This document shows, piece by piece, positions 10,588-22,789 of a stretch of 64,000 nt of DNA. A program made the position numbers and the translations under genes. Numbering within the stretch: position 1 is the first letter of the stretch; each line of letters begins with the position of its first letter. The notes beneath the pieces are model-generated. The model saw only the letters and a program-made list of their open reading frames with translations, searched no databases and was not told where the DNA came from. Source of the stretch: Channallabes apus (Eukaryota > Chordata > Actinopteri > Siluriformes > Clariidae); the NCBI GenBank assembly GCA_030522415.1, contig CM060127.1, positions 2,481,114 through 2,545,113 of the forward strand, read 5' to 3'.

Positions 10588-11399
10588 TGTGTGTGTGTGA
10601 CTGGTGCAACTCACACGTCCTATTCCATTGTCACTCATACTGCCGTAGTTTTTAGAGCCCTAAAAAAGCATTCGCTAGTAAGTAAGTAAATAAAAGACAA
10701 ATGAATAAATAGTTTTAAATTATATATATACAGGGGCGTAGATTTAGGGTGGACGGAGGGGATGTGTCCCCACCAATATCCTCCGACCATTGAAATGTCC
10801 CCACCAATAATTTAATCCACTTTTTTTTAAATCGTTCTGTCAACATTAACCTAGACACGCAGAAAGGGATAAATCACATTCTCTCCTTGAGTCCTCCCGC
10901 CCCCAAAGCACATATGAACATTTTGATTGGCTGTGCCTTTCCCTGCCATCATGTGATAGACGATTGGCTGCGTTCAGACACAAGCAGCGCCAAATGCAGT
11001 GGACTCACATTCAGTACAGCAGGCCAGGTTATAGTCTGTGAATACGGACTTAAAACTAACAGCAGATTAAACAGCTAAATGTAAAAGTATAAATATGATC
11101 CCTGTCAGTCTCCTAATCTAGTGACTGTTTGTCAGAAATCAGTATTGTGAAAGAAATTGATAAACTAATATACTAATATTGCCATATGGCTAGAATTTTG
11201 TTGACACCAATAGACAATCCACTTCAGAAAAATAGTTTTTAAAATGCATTCACTTACTTGGCGAACATTAATGATTTGATTCGAGGTTTGCACACTAAGA
11301 CTCAGAAAAAGTGAAATAAAATGATTGCTGTTTAAATGGCATGTGTTTATCCTGTTTTGTCAGGTAACAGAACCTAAACACCTGTGCTGTATATCAGAC

Positions 11400-11722
11400 A
11401 GCGATGGAGAGAGTGTAGATTGCACACAGGTGCTCTCTAGTCATTAGCACTCATCAGGCAATGTCTATGGCCAACTGACTGCACTCAGACCAAAGGGGGC
11501 TGAATAATTACACACACCCCACTTTTCAGTTATTTATTTGTAAAAAAAAATGTTTGAAATCATGTATGATTTTCGTTCCACTTCTCGCGTGTACACCACT
11601 TTGTATTGGTCTTTCACGTGGAATTCCAATAAAATTGATTCATGTTTGTGGCTGTAATGTGACAAAATGTGGAAAAGTTCACGGGGGGGGGGGTGGCGGG
11701 CAAATACTTTTGCAAGCCACTG
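11400..11722 (+). mobile_element. Right-end remnant of a Tc1-like transposon
   Basis: The stretch with GGGGGCTGAATAATTACACA, CCCCACTTTTCAG and TTTCGTTCCACTTC, ending GCAAGCCACTGTA, matches the well-known 3' end of fish Tc1 elements. No transposase or left end is visible, so it is a truncated copy. Confidence 0.7.
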
Positions 11723-12109
11723 TAGTTGTCCTGAGATTTAACATTGTTACCAATAATAGGCTGAGGCATTCTCTGTCCATGCTCATAAGGAATCCCTCAA
11801 TGTTTTTCAGTTAGGGGACAGAAGCAGATCAGCCATGTTGTAGTTCAGGTGAAGAGGCGAGTTCACAGGAGGTCAATCTGAATGTTGATTATACAGTATA
11901 TAACATATAATATGTGTGCGTGTATTATACATGTTGATTATACTAATATTTAGCATTATGAGGAGTGATAGGCTGAGGATGTAAGTGATTCATTAGTGTT
12001 TTTGGCAAAAGTTTTGAACTGACATTTCACTTTTTTGTCACGCTATTTCATCAGGTGGCAATGCTGTCCGGTCCTAGTGCAGTCAGAGGGGAAGAGTTAG
12101 GGTCAAAGC

Positions 12110-12330
12110 CATTGTTCACCCCCAAAAAAACTTTACTCACTATTTACTCCTTAAGTGGTTCCAAACTTTAATGATTTTCTTTATTTTGTTGAATACAAAA
12201 TAAGATATTGGGGAAAAAAGCTGAAAACATTGACTTCCGTAGCAGGAAAAACAAATACTATGTAAATCAATGATTACAGGTTTTCAGCATTCTACAAAAT
12301 ATCATCTTTAGTGTTTATCAGAAGAAAAAA
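12110..12330. mobile_element. MITE-like dispersed repeat
   Basis: GTTCACCCCCAAAAAAACTT followed by TACTCCTTAAGTGGTTCCAA and then ATTGACTTCCGTAG matches a very common teleost short repeat known from memory. The ends are decayed and no target duplication is read. Confidence 0.45.
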
Positions 12331-12850
12331 AGAACAGCCTGGACAATATTTATGTCAAACAAATATGCCAGCAGTTTATTTTTGTTAACGAGAGGCGAAG
12401 GCATGTTTTTGTCTCCTTCATATAGGAGCAATAGGCATTGAGCTGTTGTGTGGTACTCTACCTAGTAGTTCATGTTTAGATGTAATCTACTTTTATATAT
12501 ATACAGATGATTGAGATGTTTCATTTGCACTAGGGCTCAATAAAGAATAGTTTTTATTTTATTAAAGACTATCTTTTTGTCAGTTATGAAACATTCCTTT
12601 AACTTTACCTTATACTTTACCTTAATTTAACTTAATGAATTGCATTTCGAGTGGATTAATATCAATCGAAGCATTGCTAGTATTAATGTAAAGTGATTTC
12701 GCACCATATTAAGAAAAACATGTATTCAGTGGACATAGTTGGGGTGGGAGGTTGGTAGGTGGATGGGGCAGGGGGTTGGGGGTTGGTGGGTGGAAAAGGG
12801 GATTGGGGGATGGGGTATTAGTTGGAGTCATAGGTAGCAAACCTACGCCC

Positions 12851-12885
<35 letters not shown>

Positions 12886-12889
12886 TGTG

Positions 12890-13150
12890 TATATATGGAA
12901 ATATAATTAATATTTTCGTGTTTAATTACAAAAAAAAACATTTTAATGGTTAGTGATTGTTGCAGACATTTACACTATTTTTGAGAACTATTAAGTTCTC
13001 CTTCAACGTGTCATAGCCGATAACTGCCCCTTTGATCTGCTGGATATGGCGGGGCGTCAACTGCTGATCAGTGTGTGTAAAGTACGCTACTTTACACTGA
13101 TCAGCCGTCGACGCCCCGCCATACCCAGCACATCAAAGCAGCACACTCAT
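12890..13150. repeat. Island shared with copy B, containing a long hairpin
   Basis: The segment from GGAAATATAATTAATATTTT through the palindrome and on to CACACTCATAAACTCTC is colinear with about 49760-50035. It follows the copy-A block after two element insertions. The palindrome at 13025-13139 has arms of about 50 nt meeting in AAAGTA-CGC-TACTTT. Confidence 0.85.
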
Positions 13151-13674
13151 AAACTCTCATAAACTCTCTCTTAAATAAATGAGCGTGCTGTTTGTGCAAC
13201 AGCGCGACAAACATTACCTGTCCTTTTATGAACTGCACAAGTAGTGGTGGTCATTAACTGCTAGCTAACTGGGTAAGGGGGTTACAGTGGGGTCTGTAGC
13301 TCTGTGTCCAGAGCTCCATTTTAGGGAAAATGTTTAGTTTTAAAGTAAGTTACAGTTTTATTTCACTAAAAGCCATCTAATATGGATACCCACATAATTA
13401 TGGATTATTATATTTATGACATAAAAAAACACTGTTTTTAAAGAAAATATATTAAGTAACAGATAATATTAGGTTTATATTTCAAATTAGATAAAATGCT
13501 GATTTTCCAGCAGTAAAATTATTGTATCTCTACAGTTTACAAAACCTCCGCTGCGTGTATTCATTCACAGGCTCCAGAGCACGCACAGAGAAATAGGAGA
13601 CTGTGGTTTAGGAGTGGATTGGAGAGAAGAGAGCTGTTCAGTTACTATAAAAAAATCTAAAAAAAAATATATAA

Positions 13675-14663
13675 AAACATAATATGATCTTTTTGAGTTA
13701 TGAGGTTTTTTTATTATACATAAGACAACCTTTCAGTTTTGTAAATATTCTAGTTATAGTGTGTTAAGTTTTTCTTTAGGTTAAACGGTTTTGAGAATTA
13801 GACCATCCAGCTAAGATCAATATTATGTCGTTGATTGATAAAATCTGGATTAAGGATATTTTATTTTGTTTTATTTATTTAATTTGTATTTTTCATCTTC
13901 CCCCCTGAGGGATTGCCACCTTATTGTGGTCAGGGGATTTGCGTGCCTCAGTGCTTGGATGTTTACCGAGGGCTCAAGGGAGGTGTGTCTGTGTGTGTGT
14001 GCGTGTGCGCTGTAGCCTGTCCTTTTTTCAGCGGATTTTTCCGCTACCGCAGATCAGTTTATCAACTTGTAATATATAAATTTTAGGAATATATTAACAT
14101 GTGGAGACATCATTATATGTTGAATGGAACTTGTAAGCCTTTGAATGGTGTTAAAAATACTTGCAAAACAAGTATTGCAGCCATACATTGGAGGGAACTT
14201 CTGAGGTGGTCAGTGATTGATGGCACGGTCGGTCGGAGGGGGTTGTGATCACACCTATAGATCTTTTGTTCTAGGCTATCGGTCAAATATCTCTCCACTT
14301 GGAAGCAAAAACATGCAAGGGATTTCAGCATCTCGACGCACATACTAAGCTGTTTATAAAGTAGACACTGTTTGTTTTCTCATTTTGTAATCTTTCCCGT
14401 GTTTACCGTGTACTATACAATGTATATTCATTTTTTAATGAATTACTGTAAATAAACTACACATTCCGTTGATTTACCAGAAATTACTTTTCTGTTTTTT
14501 GTGTGTGCTAAACTAAACTTCAGGGTCAAAGTAATAGCGATTTTATTTGAAATGTATTATATATTTACAATGCTGATAAGTTCAAGCTTAGATTCATATA
14601 TAAACTGCTTCAAAGTCTTTCCGTGACCGCTGAAATCCGACAGACACAGGGCTCAAGGGAGGT

Positions 14664-14702
<39 letters not shown>

Positions 14703-14885
14703 CGTGTGTATGTGTGTGTGTGCGCGTGCGCTGCAGCCTGTCCTATTTTCAGCGGATTTTTCCGCTACCGCAGATCAGTTTATCAACTTGTAATATATAC
14801 ATTTTAGGAATATATTAACATGTGCAGACATTTAAGGGTGCGCTGCCCTCTCTTGCCCCTGCGTAGAGCCTACACACACACACAC

Positions 14886-14963
<78 letters not shown>

Positions 14964-15590
14964 TATATAAATACAAATTTGGAATCTGCATCTACATTTT
15001 CTGTTACAAGTATAGAATTAGGTTCAGCTGAGACTCATGATCAATGGTGTTAGGGTACTTATGTAGTGATAATTAGTTTCAGCCAAATCATTAAAACTAA
15101 CAATGGACTATGACACTCTTGAGAGGGGATATGAAGGTGTTATTCATTTATTTATTCTCTACAAGGGTGCGAACTACAGTACAGACCAAACTGTAACTTT
15201 CTCTTATACTACTATAAAAATTCTAAATATAAACAAACAAAATACAGCTTTTTTTCCTCAGAGGTAAACGGAAAAGTGAAGTTGTTCAGCTGTTTACTGT
15301 CACTGCAGCTTCTTCAAAGTCTTCCCACTCCGTGACCACTGAAATCCGACACGACACCACGTTAGGCTACGTCTTGACTCATTTGTATACCGACGGTGAT
15401 TGGATGTTTCCCGAGGGCTCAGGGGAGTGTGTGTGTCTGTGTGTGTGTGTGTGTGTGTGTGTCTATGTGTGTGCGTGCGCGCGGGTACTTGTTCTACTGT
15501 TAAAAAAACTGCAAATATAAACAAACAAAATACAGCTTTTTTTTTCAGAGGTAAACGGAAAAGTGAAGATGTTCAGTGTCACTATGCAGA
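13675..15590. repeat. Nested local duplications
   Basis: Four overlapping duplications are visible. 13675-13965 repeats 7590-7960. 13970-14110 repeats 14645-14830 (GCGGATTTTTCCGCTACCGC in both). 15180-15300 repeats 15490-15590 (ACAAACAAAATACAGCTTTT in both). The phrase GAGGGCTCAAGGGAGGTGTG and a variant occur three times. No gene is seen apart from an unconvincing minus-strand ORF at 14113-14343. Confidence 0.75.
14886..14962 (+). repeat. (ATCT)n microsatellite
   Basis: About 19 near-perfect ATCT units, preceded by a short CA run. Confidence 0.95.
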
Positions 15591-16074
15591 TGTTACACTC
15601 AGTGGAGTTACCGAAATCTTTGGTTTAGTCCTCATTGAGTTGCCACACATCATTTCCACATTTCACTCGCTTTTATTCCTCTTATGTGAGCATAAACAGT
15701 GAAACATTCCACAGGTTTATAATACACCGCGGCCAAGTGAACCAATTTCCCGTCAAACGAAACGAGGCACAATCGTGGTGTTTGCTTCGGTTATGACACA
15801 CCATAGTTTATTACCTGCTGTGGTAGATCTGATTATTTATTCAAATACAATAATAAAGCTTTATATCCTCAGGAGGGCTCAGTACATTGTTTTAGCGATA
15901 GTTTCACGGAAGCGAGTTCAGAACTAATCTAACCAAACCAAAAAAAAACAAAACATCCGAAGCTTCAAATAGAATGAACGAACTAATGAAATTGATATAT
16001 ATGTAATTGATATACTGTATATACAGACGTGTGTGTGTCATTTTAATTCAAATGAACATTTTAATGCTTTCTGA

Positions 16075-16195
16075 TACACTTATCAACTTATCCACATACA
16101 CTTATCAACACAAACTCTCCGTGCACACACACACAATCTCTAAAAAATTTATATTAATAACATACATATACAAATAAACAAATGTAGGTGTAATA
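16075..16195. repeat. Last island shared with copy B
   Basis: ACACTTATCAACTTATCCAC, ACAATCTCTAAAAAATT and TAATAACATACATATACAAA occur here and in the same order at 51355-51465. This extends the A/B relationship beyond the hairpin island. Confidence 0.85.
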
Positions 16196-16729
16196 AAAGT
16201 AGTCGTGATGTCAGTACTCGCCCAGCAAACCAGCCTTTTGCAGCGGCTTAAAACGTATGAATTATCTTCAAATATACAAAAAAAAAAAGCGAAAAGACAC
16301 TCGATTATTATGCATAGGTTATTTGTTTAATTCAAAAAGTTCATAAAAACACTTTAAAACGAGAGAAAAACTGTTAAAATCCTCGTTCGCCTTCTCAGCG
16401 TTAGGTAGCGAGTGACGTCAGGATTTGAATCTGCGCGCCACCGGGGAAACATAGGGAAACTGACTTTCCCGGACCACCGGCTTTTAGATAAAGTCCTTCT
16501 ATGCGCCATCTGGCGGATATTCAGTGAAGCACAACACATTTATTTTAAATTCCCGAATGTTGCCTCCAGCAAGTCGCGGCAAGACGCGCGCTAAATTGCG
16601 GCATCCCGCGGGAAAACACGCGCAGTCTTAAAGGCGACATCTGTACCATTCACGGGACTAACGGGGCTAACTGCTAAAACTACTTCTTTCTGGTCGTCAT
16701 TGGGTTAGTTCGTGACACATAGGAGCAGG

Positions 16730-17005
16730 AAAGTGTGGATTTGGGTTGAAGTCGGGGAAGTGTGAGACATAGGGGCATCAAATCTATTGAAGAAAGTGTT
16801 GAGGTTGTTTGCACGTTACCCATTCCCCTCAATAGCCTGGGCGCTTGTCTTATAGCCAGTGATGCTCCTCATGCCCCTCCACACCTCTCTCGTGTTGTTT
16901 TCCTTCATCCTTTGTTCTAGTTTTCTCCTGTATGCCTCTCTCCCCTCCTTGATTTTCCCGGTTAGCATTTTTTGAGCCTTCTTCACTGCTTCCTTATCAC
17001 CAGAC
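16730..17005 (-). pseudogene. Jockey-like LINE ORF2 fragment
   Basis: The minus strand encodes a lysine- and arginine-rich segment including KKAQKMLTGKI, EAYRRKLEQ, VWRGMRSITGY and NNLNTFFNRFD, with a stop in between. This is the linker between endonuclease and reverse transcriptase in jockey/Rex-like LINEs. It is short and broken. Confidence 0.6.
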
Positions 17006-17068
17006 CTAAAAGCACTTTTTATTTATATAGACTAAACAACTAAAACTCCGACACAGAGGTACGTTATA

Positions 17069-17974
17069 ATGTCTACCGTTCAGCTTGTTCAGTGTGTAGA
17101 GTGCAGGATGTTTAGACATTCTTCCTTCGTCATTAGTGATAACTTTATTTGTGATAGGTGTGTGTTAGTGAGCACTCTGACGGAGAAGATATCAGCATTA
17201 GAGGAGCGCATCCAGACTTTAGAGAGAGTTAGACAGTGTGAGAGCAGCGTTATTCCTGTAGCGGACAGTCTGGGTGCCACAGGCGGAGATAAACAGCCCT
17301 CGACTCCGGCATTAGAGCCCTCACAGCGGGGCGAGTGGGTGACGACTCGGCGGCATACTCGTTCAGCCAAAGCTAACGCTAAGGCTAGCCCACCGGAGCA
17401 CACCTCCTCTGCGCCTCACGTGTCCAACAGGTTTGCTCTCCTCAGTGCTGCACCCGCTGAGAAACCTGAAAGAGCTCTGGTTATAGGAGACTCTATACTG
17501 AGACACGTGACATTAGCTAGACCTTTAGGGGCGCCAGCGGCAGTGGTTAGGTGTATCCCGGGAGCCAGAGCACCGGACATAGCAGGTAATCTTAAGGCTC
17601 TAGGACAGCACAGGTTCTCTAAGATAGTGGTACATGCTGGAGCTAATGATATACGCCTTCGTCAGTCAGAGGTTAGTAAGAATAACTTTACAGAGGTGTT
17701 TAAATTAGCGAAGGCGATGTCCGATGAAGTAGTATGCTCTGGTCCCATCCCAATGAGACGTGGCGACATAACTTACAGCAGGTTATGGTCGCTGAACCGC
17801 TGGATGTCCAGGTGGTGCTCCAAAAATAATGTGGGCTTTATAGATAATTGGAAGACCTTTGAGGGCAAAGCTGGCCTGTTAGGGCGGGACGGTGTCCATC
17901 CCACTTGGGAAGGTGCTGCTCTCATTTCCTGTAGTATAGCTCATAGTCTCAGTAGAGGCCTAGTTAATCGGTGA
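17069..17974 (+). CDS. LINE ORF1 with SGNH/GDSL esterase-like domain
   Basis: A complete ORF of 301 residues from a true ATG. The N-terminus has CVEC at residues 9-12 and CDRC at 28-31, a possible zinc-binding pair, followed by a short coiled coil at about 35-58. Residues 60-125 are a low-complexity linker. The C-terminal half contains VIGDS (nucleophile Ser142), HAGAND (189-194) and DGVH (274-277), the block I, block III and Asp/His signatures of SGNH hydrolases. Such domains are known in ORF1 of CR1/L2-clade LINEs, where the protein binds RNA and may act on lipids. All expected catalytic positions are present. ORF2 begins about 100 bp downstream. Confidence 0.85.
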   Translation: MSTVQLVQCVECRMFRHSSFVISDNFICDRCVLVSTLTEKISALEERIQTLERVRQCESSVIPVADSLGATGGDKQPSTPALEPSQRGEWVTTRRHTRSAKANAKASPPEHTSSAPHVSNRFALLSAAPAEKPERALVIGDSILRHVTLARPLGAPAAVVRCIPGARAPDIAGNLKALGQHRFSKIVVHAGANDIRLRQSEVSKNNFTEVFKLAKAMSDEVVCSGPIPMRRGDITYSRLWSLNRWMSRWCSKNNVGFIDNWKTFEGKAGLLGRDGVHPTWEGAALISCSIAHSLSRGLVNR

Positions 17975-18070
17975 CAATCCAGAGCCCAGGCCAGGGAGCA
18001 GACAGACAGGCTAAACCAACCGTCTGCTAGCTGCATAGAGTCGTCACTCAGGGTTCACCATATTGAGACT

Positions 18071-18699
18071 GTGTCTGTTCCCCGATCTAAGCAAAAATGT
18101 AGAAAGACCCAGAAAGTCTGTTTCAATAATCTAATTAACATAAACTCCGATCATACTGAATGCGCAGCCGGCACCTCTGATCTGAAGCTAGGATTGTTAA
18201 ATATTAGATCTCTCACATCAAAAGCAGTTATTGTTAATGAAATTATCACAGATCAGGCGTTTGATATACTCTGTTTAACTGAAACATGGGTTAAACAGGA
18301 TGAGTATGTAGCTCTAAATGAAGCTAGTCCTCCTGGATACAGCTACATACACCAGCCTTGGTTAACTGGTAGAGGAGGAGGCGTCGCAGTTATTCATAAT
18401 GATAATCTGTCTATCGTACAAAAACACCGACACAAATTTAACTCATTTGAAATTCTCTATAGTAACATAAGTGTATTTAAGTATATTAAATCAGCTCAGT
18501 CGATTCCACTAATTATAATTTACAGACCTCCAGGGCCGTATTCTGAATTTCTTAGTGAATTTGCGGATTTCATCTCAGACCTGGTCATTTCTGTAGACAA
18601 AGTGTTAATTGCTGGAGATTTTAACATTCATTTTGAGAATCCAGAAGACCCTCTGAGAACAGCATTTATATCCATACTGGACTCCGTAGGTGTAAATCA
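18071..18699 (+). CDS. LINE ORF2, endonuclease part (interrupted)
   Basis: The frame encodes the N-terminal apurinic/apyrimidinic-like endonuclease: LNIRSL, CLTETW, GGGVAVI, IYRPPG and AGDFNIH. The start is uncertain because the frame is open upstream of 18071, which itself is GTG rather than ATG. The coding sequence stops being LINE-specific at 18699, where a reverse-oriented 3' end of the same family is inserted. It resumes in the matching codon phase at 19346, next to the second copy of the 7-bp duplication TAAATCA. Together with 19346-21680 this is ORF2. Confidence 0.8.
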
Positions 18700-18796
18700 A
18701 TTCAATTCAATTCAATTCAATTTTATTTATATAGCGCTTTTAACAATGGTCATTGTCTCAAAGCAGCTTCACAAAAATTTAAGAAATTTAATTTAA

Positions 18797-18832
<36 letters not shown>

Positions 18833-19338
18833 TATATATATAGAATAATTATATATAAAGTAATAAGTAAATAAATAAAATTATAATAGAAAATAAATAA
18901 ATAAAAACAAATAATAATAATAATAATTATAGAAAAGAAAATAATTGGAATTGTGGATGTGTGAGAAAAATGTGCAGATAATAATGAGATGAATGAATGA
19001 AATGTCTCTGATGAGCAAGCCAAGGGTGACGGCGACGGTGGCAAGGAAAAACTCCCTGAGATGGCATTAGGAAGAAACCTTGAGAGGAACCAGACTCAAC
19101 AGGGAACCCATCCTCATTTGGGCGATAACAGATAGAAATGATATAACATCTTGTGTTGTGCAGGTGAAAAATCAATATGACAGAAATTATTTAAATGGTC
19201 ATGAAGACCAGTTCAGCATAGGGACGAGTCAGTAGGTGCAGAGGGCAGATGAGGTCTGGATCACTGGAAGCACAGGAGCAGCATGTGTAGCTCCAACCAT
19301 CATAAAGCTGAATCCAGTTGGAGCTGGTTAAAATCAGT
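18700..19338 (-). mobile_element. 5'-truncated LINE copy inserted in ORF2
   Basis: Read on the minus strand this is the 3' UTR of the same LINE family as the host element: GATGGGTTCCCTGTTGAGTC, AAGGTTTCTTCCTAATGCC, TTTGAGACAATG and an ATTGAATTGAATTG tail. It is flanked by TAAATCA at 18693-18699 and 19339-19345. A poly-A run appears on the plus strand at about 18800-18827, inside the copy. Confidence 0.85.
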
Positions 19339-19343
19339 TAAAT

Positions 19344-21680
19344 CAGTGTGTAGTAGGACCCACTCATAAAGCAGGTCACACTTTAGATTTAGTAATATTC
19401 TTCGGATTAATTATAAGAAATGTATTCACAATTCCACTGTCTGAAATTATCTCAGATCACTATCTTGTCTCCATTCAAGTGTCTCACAGTGATAATGTAC
19501 GCACAGTACCGCGCTACCGTATTAAACGTACATTCACATCAACTACCACACAGAGTTTTATCAGTAATCTCCCAGAGTTACCAACTTCGATTAGGCCACC
19601 GTCTGACCCCACAGAACTCGATCAGGCGACTGAATATTTAGAGTCGACACTTCGTTGTACCTTAGATAATGTAGCTCCAGCTAAAAGAAAAATTATTAGA
19701 GATAAGAAACTCGCTCCCTGGTATAACGATCACACGCGCACTTTAAAACAGACTGCTCGGAAATTAGAGCGTAAATGGCGTCAAACTAAATTGTTGGTAT
19801 TTCAAATAGCATGGAAAGAGAGCATCCTGAACTATAGGAAAGCTCTTAGTGTAGCTAGATCAACGTATCTCTCCACTCTTATAGAAGAAAATAAAAATAA
19901 TCCTAGATTTTTATTTAATACCGTAGCCAAATTAACCAGAAATAAGACCACTACAGAAATCTCCACAACAACATCATGCAATAGTGAGGACTTCATGAAC
20001 TTTTTTAATAATAAAATTGTAAATATCAGGCATAAAATTGAGGCTTTGAAACCAAACAATGTAATTGATACTGATGTTAACCTAGCCATGTCAGATTCAA
20101 ACCTAGAATACTTTACTCCTCTTGAAGAGAATGAACTAATTTCACTCATCTCTTCTGCAAATTCATCAACCTGTATATTAGATCCTATACCGACACATTT
20201 TCTTAAACAGATAGTACCAGTAATAACAGAACCGATGTTGAGAATAATTAATTCCTCACTCAGCATTGGTTATGTTCCAAAATCTTTTAAAGTAGCAGTT
20301 ATTAAACCAATAATTAAGAAACCTGACCTCGACCCCTGTCAGCTGTCCAATTACAGGCCAATATCAAACCTCCCCTTTATCTCTAAGATTCTGGAAAAGA
20401 TAGTAGTGGAGCAGCTATGCTCATATCTACATAGAAATGGCATACATGAACTGTATCAGTCAGGATTTAGGCCTCATCACAGCACAGAAACAGCACTCGT
20501 TAAAGTAGTAAATGACCTCCTATTGGCCTCTGATCAGGGTTGTGTAACTATGCTTGTATTACTCGACCTCAGTGCAGCTTTTGACACTATTGATCATGCT
20601 ATTCTTCTTCACAGATTAGAAAATTTAGTAGGAATTAAGGGTACAACCCTCTCCTGGCTCAGATCCTGTTTGACCGATCGTTATCAGTATGTAGACTTAA
20701 ATGGTGATTATTCTGCATGTTCTCTAGTGGAGTTTGGCGTTCCGCAGGGTTCAGTTTTAGGCCCACTGCTTTTTTCCCTTTACATGCTTCCTCTGGGCAA
20801 CATAATCCGTAAGCATGGTATTAGTTTTCATTGTTATGCTGACGACACACAGCTATACGTCTCAACAAAACCTGATGAGAAAAACCATCTTACTAAAGTT
20901 GAGCAATGTGTTCAGGACATAAGAAATTGGATGCTAATTAACTTCCTTCTGCTTAATCCGGATAAGACAGAAGTTCTAGTCATAGGACCGCATACAGCTA
21001 GAAGTAAAATCTTAGATCACACCGTAACTTTAGATGGCCTTTCTGTTCCGTCAAGTGCAACAGTAAAAGACCTCGGCATGATTATAGATTCCAGCCTTTC
21101 ATTTGAAGCTCATGTAGATAATATCACCAGGATAGCATTCTTTCACCTTAGAAATATCGCCAAAATAAGAAATATATTGTCGCTAAATGATGCAGAAAAA
21201 CTAGTTCATGCTTTTATCACTTCTAGGTTGGACTATTGTAATGCCTTACTGTCTGGTTGTTCAGTTAGGTGCATAAACAAGCTTGAGCTAGTCCAAAATG
21301 CAGCAGCGAGAGTCCTCACTAGAACCAGAAGATATGAGCACATCACCCCTATCCTATCTTCACTGCATTGGCTCCCTGTGAAATTTCGCATTGATTTTAA
21401 AATACTACTCTTGACATATAAGGCATTAAATGGTCTCGCGCTGCAGTATCTGAGCGAACTGCTAGTGTCTTACGATCCGCCATGCCTACTTCGGTCAAAG
21501 GATGCAGGCTGCTTATCAGTACCGCGTATTATGAAAACTACAGCTGGGGGCAGAGCTTTTTCTTACAAAGCCCCAAAATTATGGAATAGTCTTCCAAATA
21601 GTGTTCGGGACTCAGACACAGTCTCAGTGTTTAAGTCTAGGCTAAAAACCTATTTATTTAACCAAGCATTTTATAAATAG
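19344..21680 (+). CDS. LINE ORF2, reverse transcriptase part
   Basis: The open frame continues ORF2 after the insertion and ends at TAG 21680. Landmarks are the end of the endonuclease ([10 protein letters not shown]), RT blocks [49 protein letters not shown] and the catalytic CYADDTQLY, then thumb and C-terminal motifs ([24 protein letters not shown]). These belong to the CR1/L2/Rex1 assemblage. No internal stop is seen, so apart from the insertion the protein looks competent. Its role is target-primed reverse transcription of the element RNA. Confidence 0.88.
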   Translation, partial: QCVVGPTHKAGHTLDLVIFFGLIIRNVFTIPLSEIISDHYLVSIQVSHSDNVRTVPRYRIKRTFTSTTTQSFISNLPELPTSIRPPSDPTELDQATEYLESTLRCTLDNVAPAKRKIIRDKKLAPWYNDHTRTLKQTARKLERKWRQTKLLVFQIAWKESILNYRKALSVARSTYLSTLIEENKNNPRFLFNTVAKLTRNKTTTEISTTTSCNSEDFMNFFNNKIVNIRHKIEALKPNNVIDTDVNLAMSDSNLEYFTPLEENELISLISSANSSTCILDPIPTHFLKQIVPVITEPMLRIINSSLSIGYVPKSFKVAVIKPIIKKPDLDPCQLSNYRPISNLPFISKILEKIVVEQLCSYLHRNGIHELYQSGFRPHHSTETALVKVVNDLLLASDQGCVTMLVLLDLSAAFDTIDHAILLHRLENLVGIKGTTLSWLRSCLTDRYQYVDLNGDYSACSLVEFGVPQGSVLGPLLFSLYMLPLGNIIRKHGISFHCYADDTQLYVSTKPDEKNHLTKVEQCVQDIRNWMLINFLLLNPDKTEVLVIGPHTARSKILDHTVTLDGLSVPSSATVKDLGMIIDSSLSFEAHVDNITRIAFFHLRNIAKIRNILSLNDAEKLVHAFITSRLDYCNALLSGCSVRCINKLELVQNAAARVLTRTRRYEHITPILSSLHWLPVKFRIDFKILLLTYKALNGLALQYLSELLVSYDPPCLLRSKDAGCLSVPRIMKTTAGGRAFSYKAPKLWNSLPNSVRDSDTVSVFKSRLKTYLFNQAFYK

Positions 21681-22789
21681 ATTTGCCATAAGGTAAAGGA
21701 GCAGATCTGGGGGACTCATGGACGTAGAGTATTATGGTGAACTGGTATGTTTAGATGCTGTCTTCCTCAGTCTCATTTGATCACTCAGGTTTGTTGACGG
21801 TGAGGTGATTGTTTGCTTTACATCTCAGGGAGCCCTCATGTTTGTGTTTCCTTCTGGCTCTCCCTTTTAGTTATGCTGTCATAGTTAGTCCTGCCGGAGT
21901 CCCTGCTTGCACTCTACAGTAAATATACATTCACATTAGACATTGTGACTGTGACCATACCTAATTGCAATCTCTCCTCCTCTTCTCTTCCTCCCCCTCT
22001 TTCTCTTTCCTCTCTCCCCCTGTCTCCCCCTTTCACTCTTTCTCTCTCTCTCTCTGTCGAGCTACACATGTGGTTCCTGAGCTGCCAGTGATCCAGACTC
22101 CCTCTGCCCTCCGGACCTGTCTGATCCATCCTGGTGCCCGGTTTCTGGTTGGAGGTCTCATCGCATGGATGCCCCGTGTGTCTCTTTAGGATGCGTCTGG
22201 TGTCTGGGGATGATTCTCTATACTTAGAAGATGGTTCTGGCCTCGACTGGTGTGGTCAGCTGTTTCTCTGAGGACTTGACAATTCGATAGTTCAGGACTG
22301 GAACTTTCTACAAGTCTATCTGAGTCTCGAATAACTACTGGACTCCATTTTACATCAAGTATTATAACATCAATTAACATCAACTATTATAGCTGAACCT
22401 AACACTGTATAAATGCAGATCATTTCCTGCTATCTGTTTCACCCAGATGAGGATGGGTTCCCTGTCGAGTCTGGTTCCTCTCAAGGTTTCTTCCTATTAC
22501 CGTCTCAGGGAGTTTTTCCTTGCCACTGTCGCCCGCGGGCTTGCTCGCCAGGGAATATCTGAACATTTTGATTCATACACATTCACATTCCATACAAACT
22601 TAAATAATTCTTTTGATTGTGTAAAGCTGTTTTGAGACAATGTCAATTGTTAAAAGCGCTATACAAATAAAACTGAATTGAATTGAATTGAATTTATTGC
22701 ATTTAAACACGCTTTAATGTCTTTGGTGACCGAGGGTGTTGATTTGTAATTTCTTTTTGTAGATATTTGCACTCAAACATTGTGTATAA

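Larger units (their letters stand above)
10732..12854. mobile_element. DNA element with CAGGGGCGTAG ends
   Basis: The left terminus CAGGGGCGTAGATTT is matched by an inverted right terminus that reads CAAGGGCGTAGGTTT. The termini resemble hAT elements (CAGGG), but the flanks are AT and GT simple repeats, so no clear 8-bp duplication can be read. The interior contains a Tc1 right-end remnant and a MITE-like fragment. Confidence 0.55.
17010..22695 (+). mobile_element. Near-full-length CR1/L2-type LINE
   Basis: The element comprises ORF1, ORF2 and a 1-kb 3' UTR, ending in an AATTG-type short tandem tail (TTGAATTGAATTGAATT) at about 22675-22695. ORF1 has an esterase-like domain and ORF2 an apurinic-type endonuclease plus reverse transcriptase, the layout of CR1/L2 elements. 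A reverse-oriented copy of its own 3' end interrupts ORF2. The 5' boundary is approximate. Confidence 0.85.

Noticed and set aside
14113..14343. 76-residue minus-strand ORF
   Set aside because: No recognisable motif, in a region of local duplications; not enough to call a gene.
15300..15702. ORFs rich in Cys-Val or Thr-His
   Set aside because: Translations of GT/CA microsatellites on either strand.
22447..22635. 62-residue ORF after the LINE
   Set aside because: Lies in the conserved 3' UTR of the LINE; the same text recurs in truncated copies at 18700 and 35417 and is repeat sequence.
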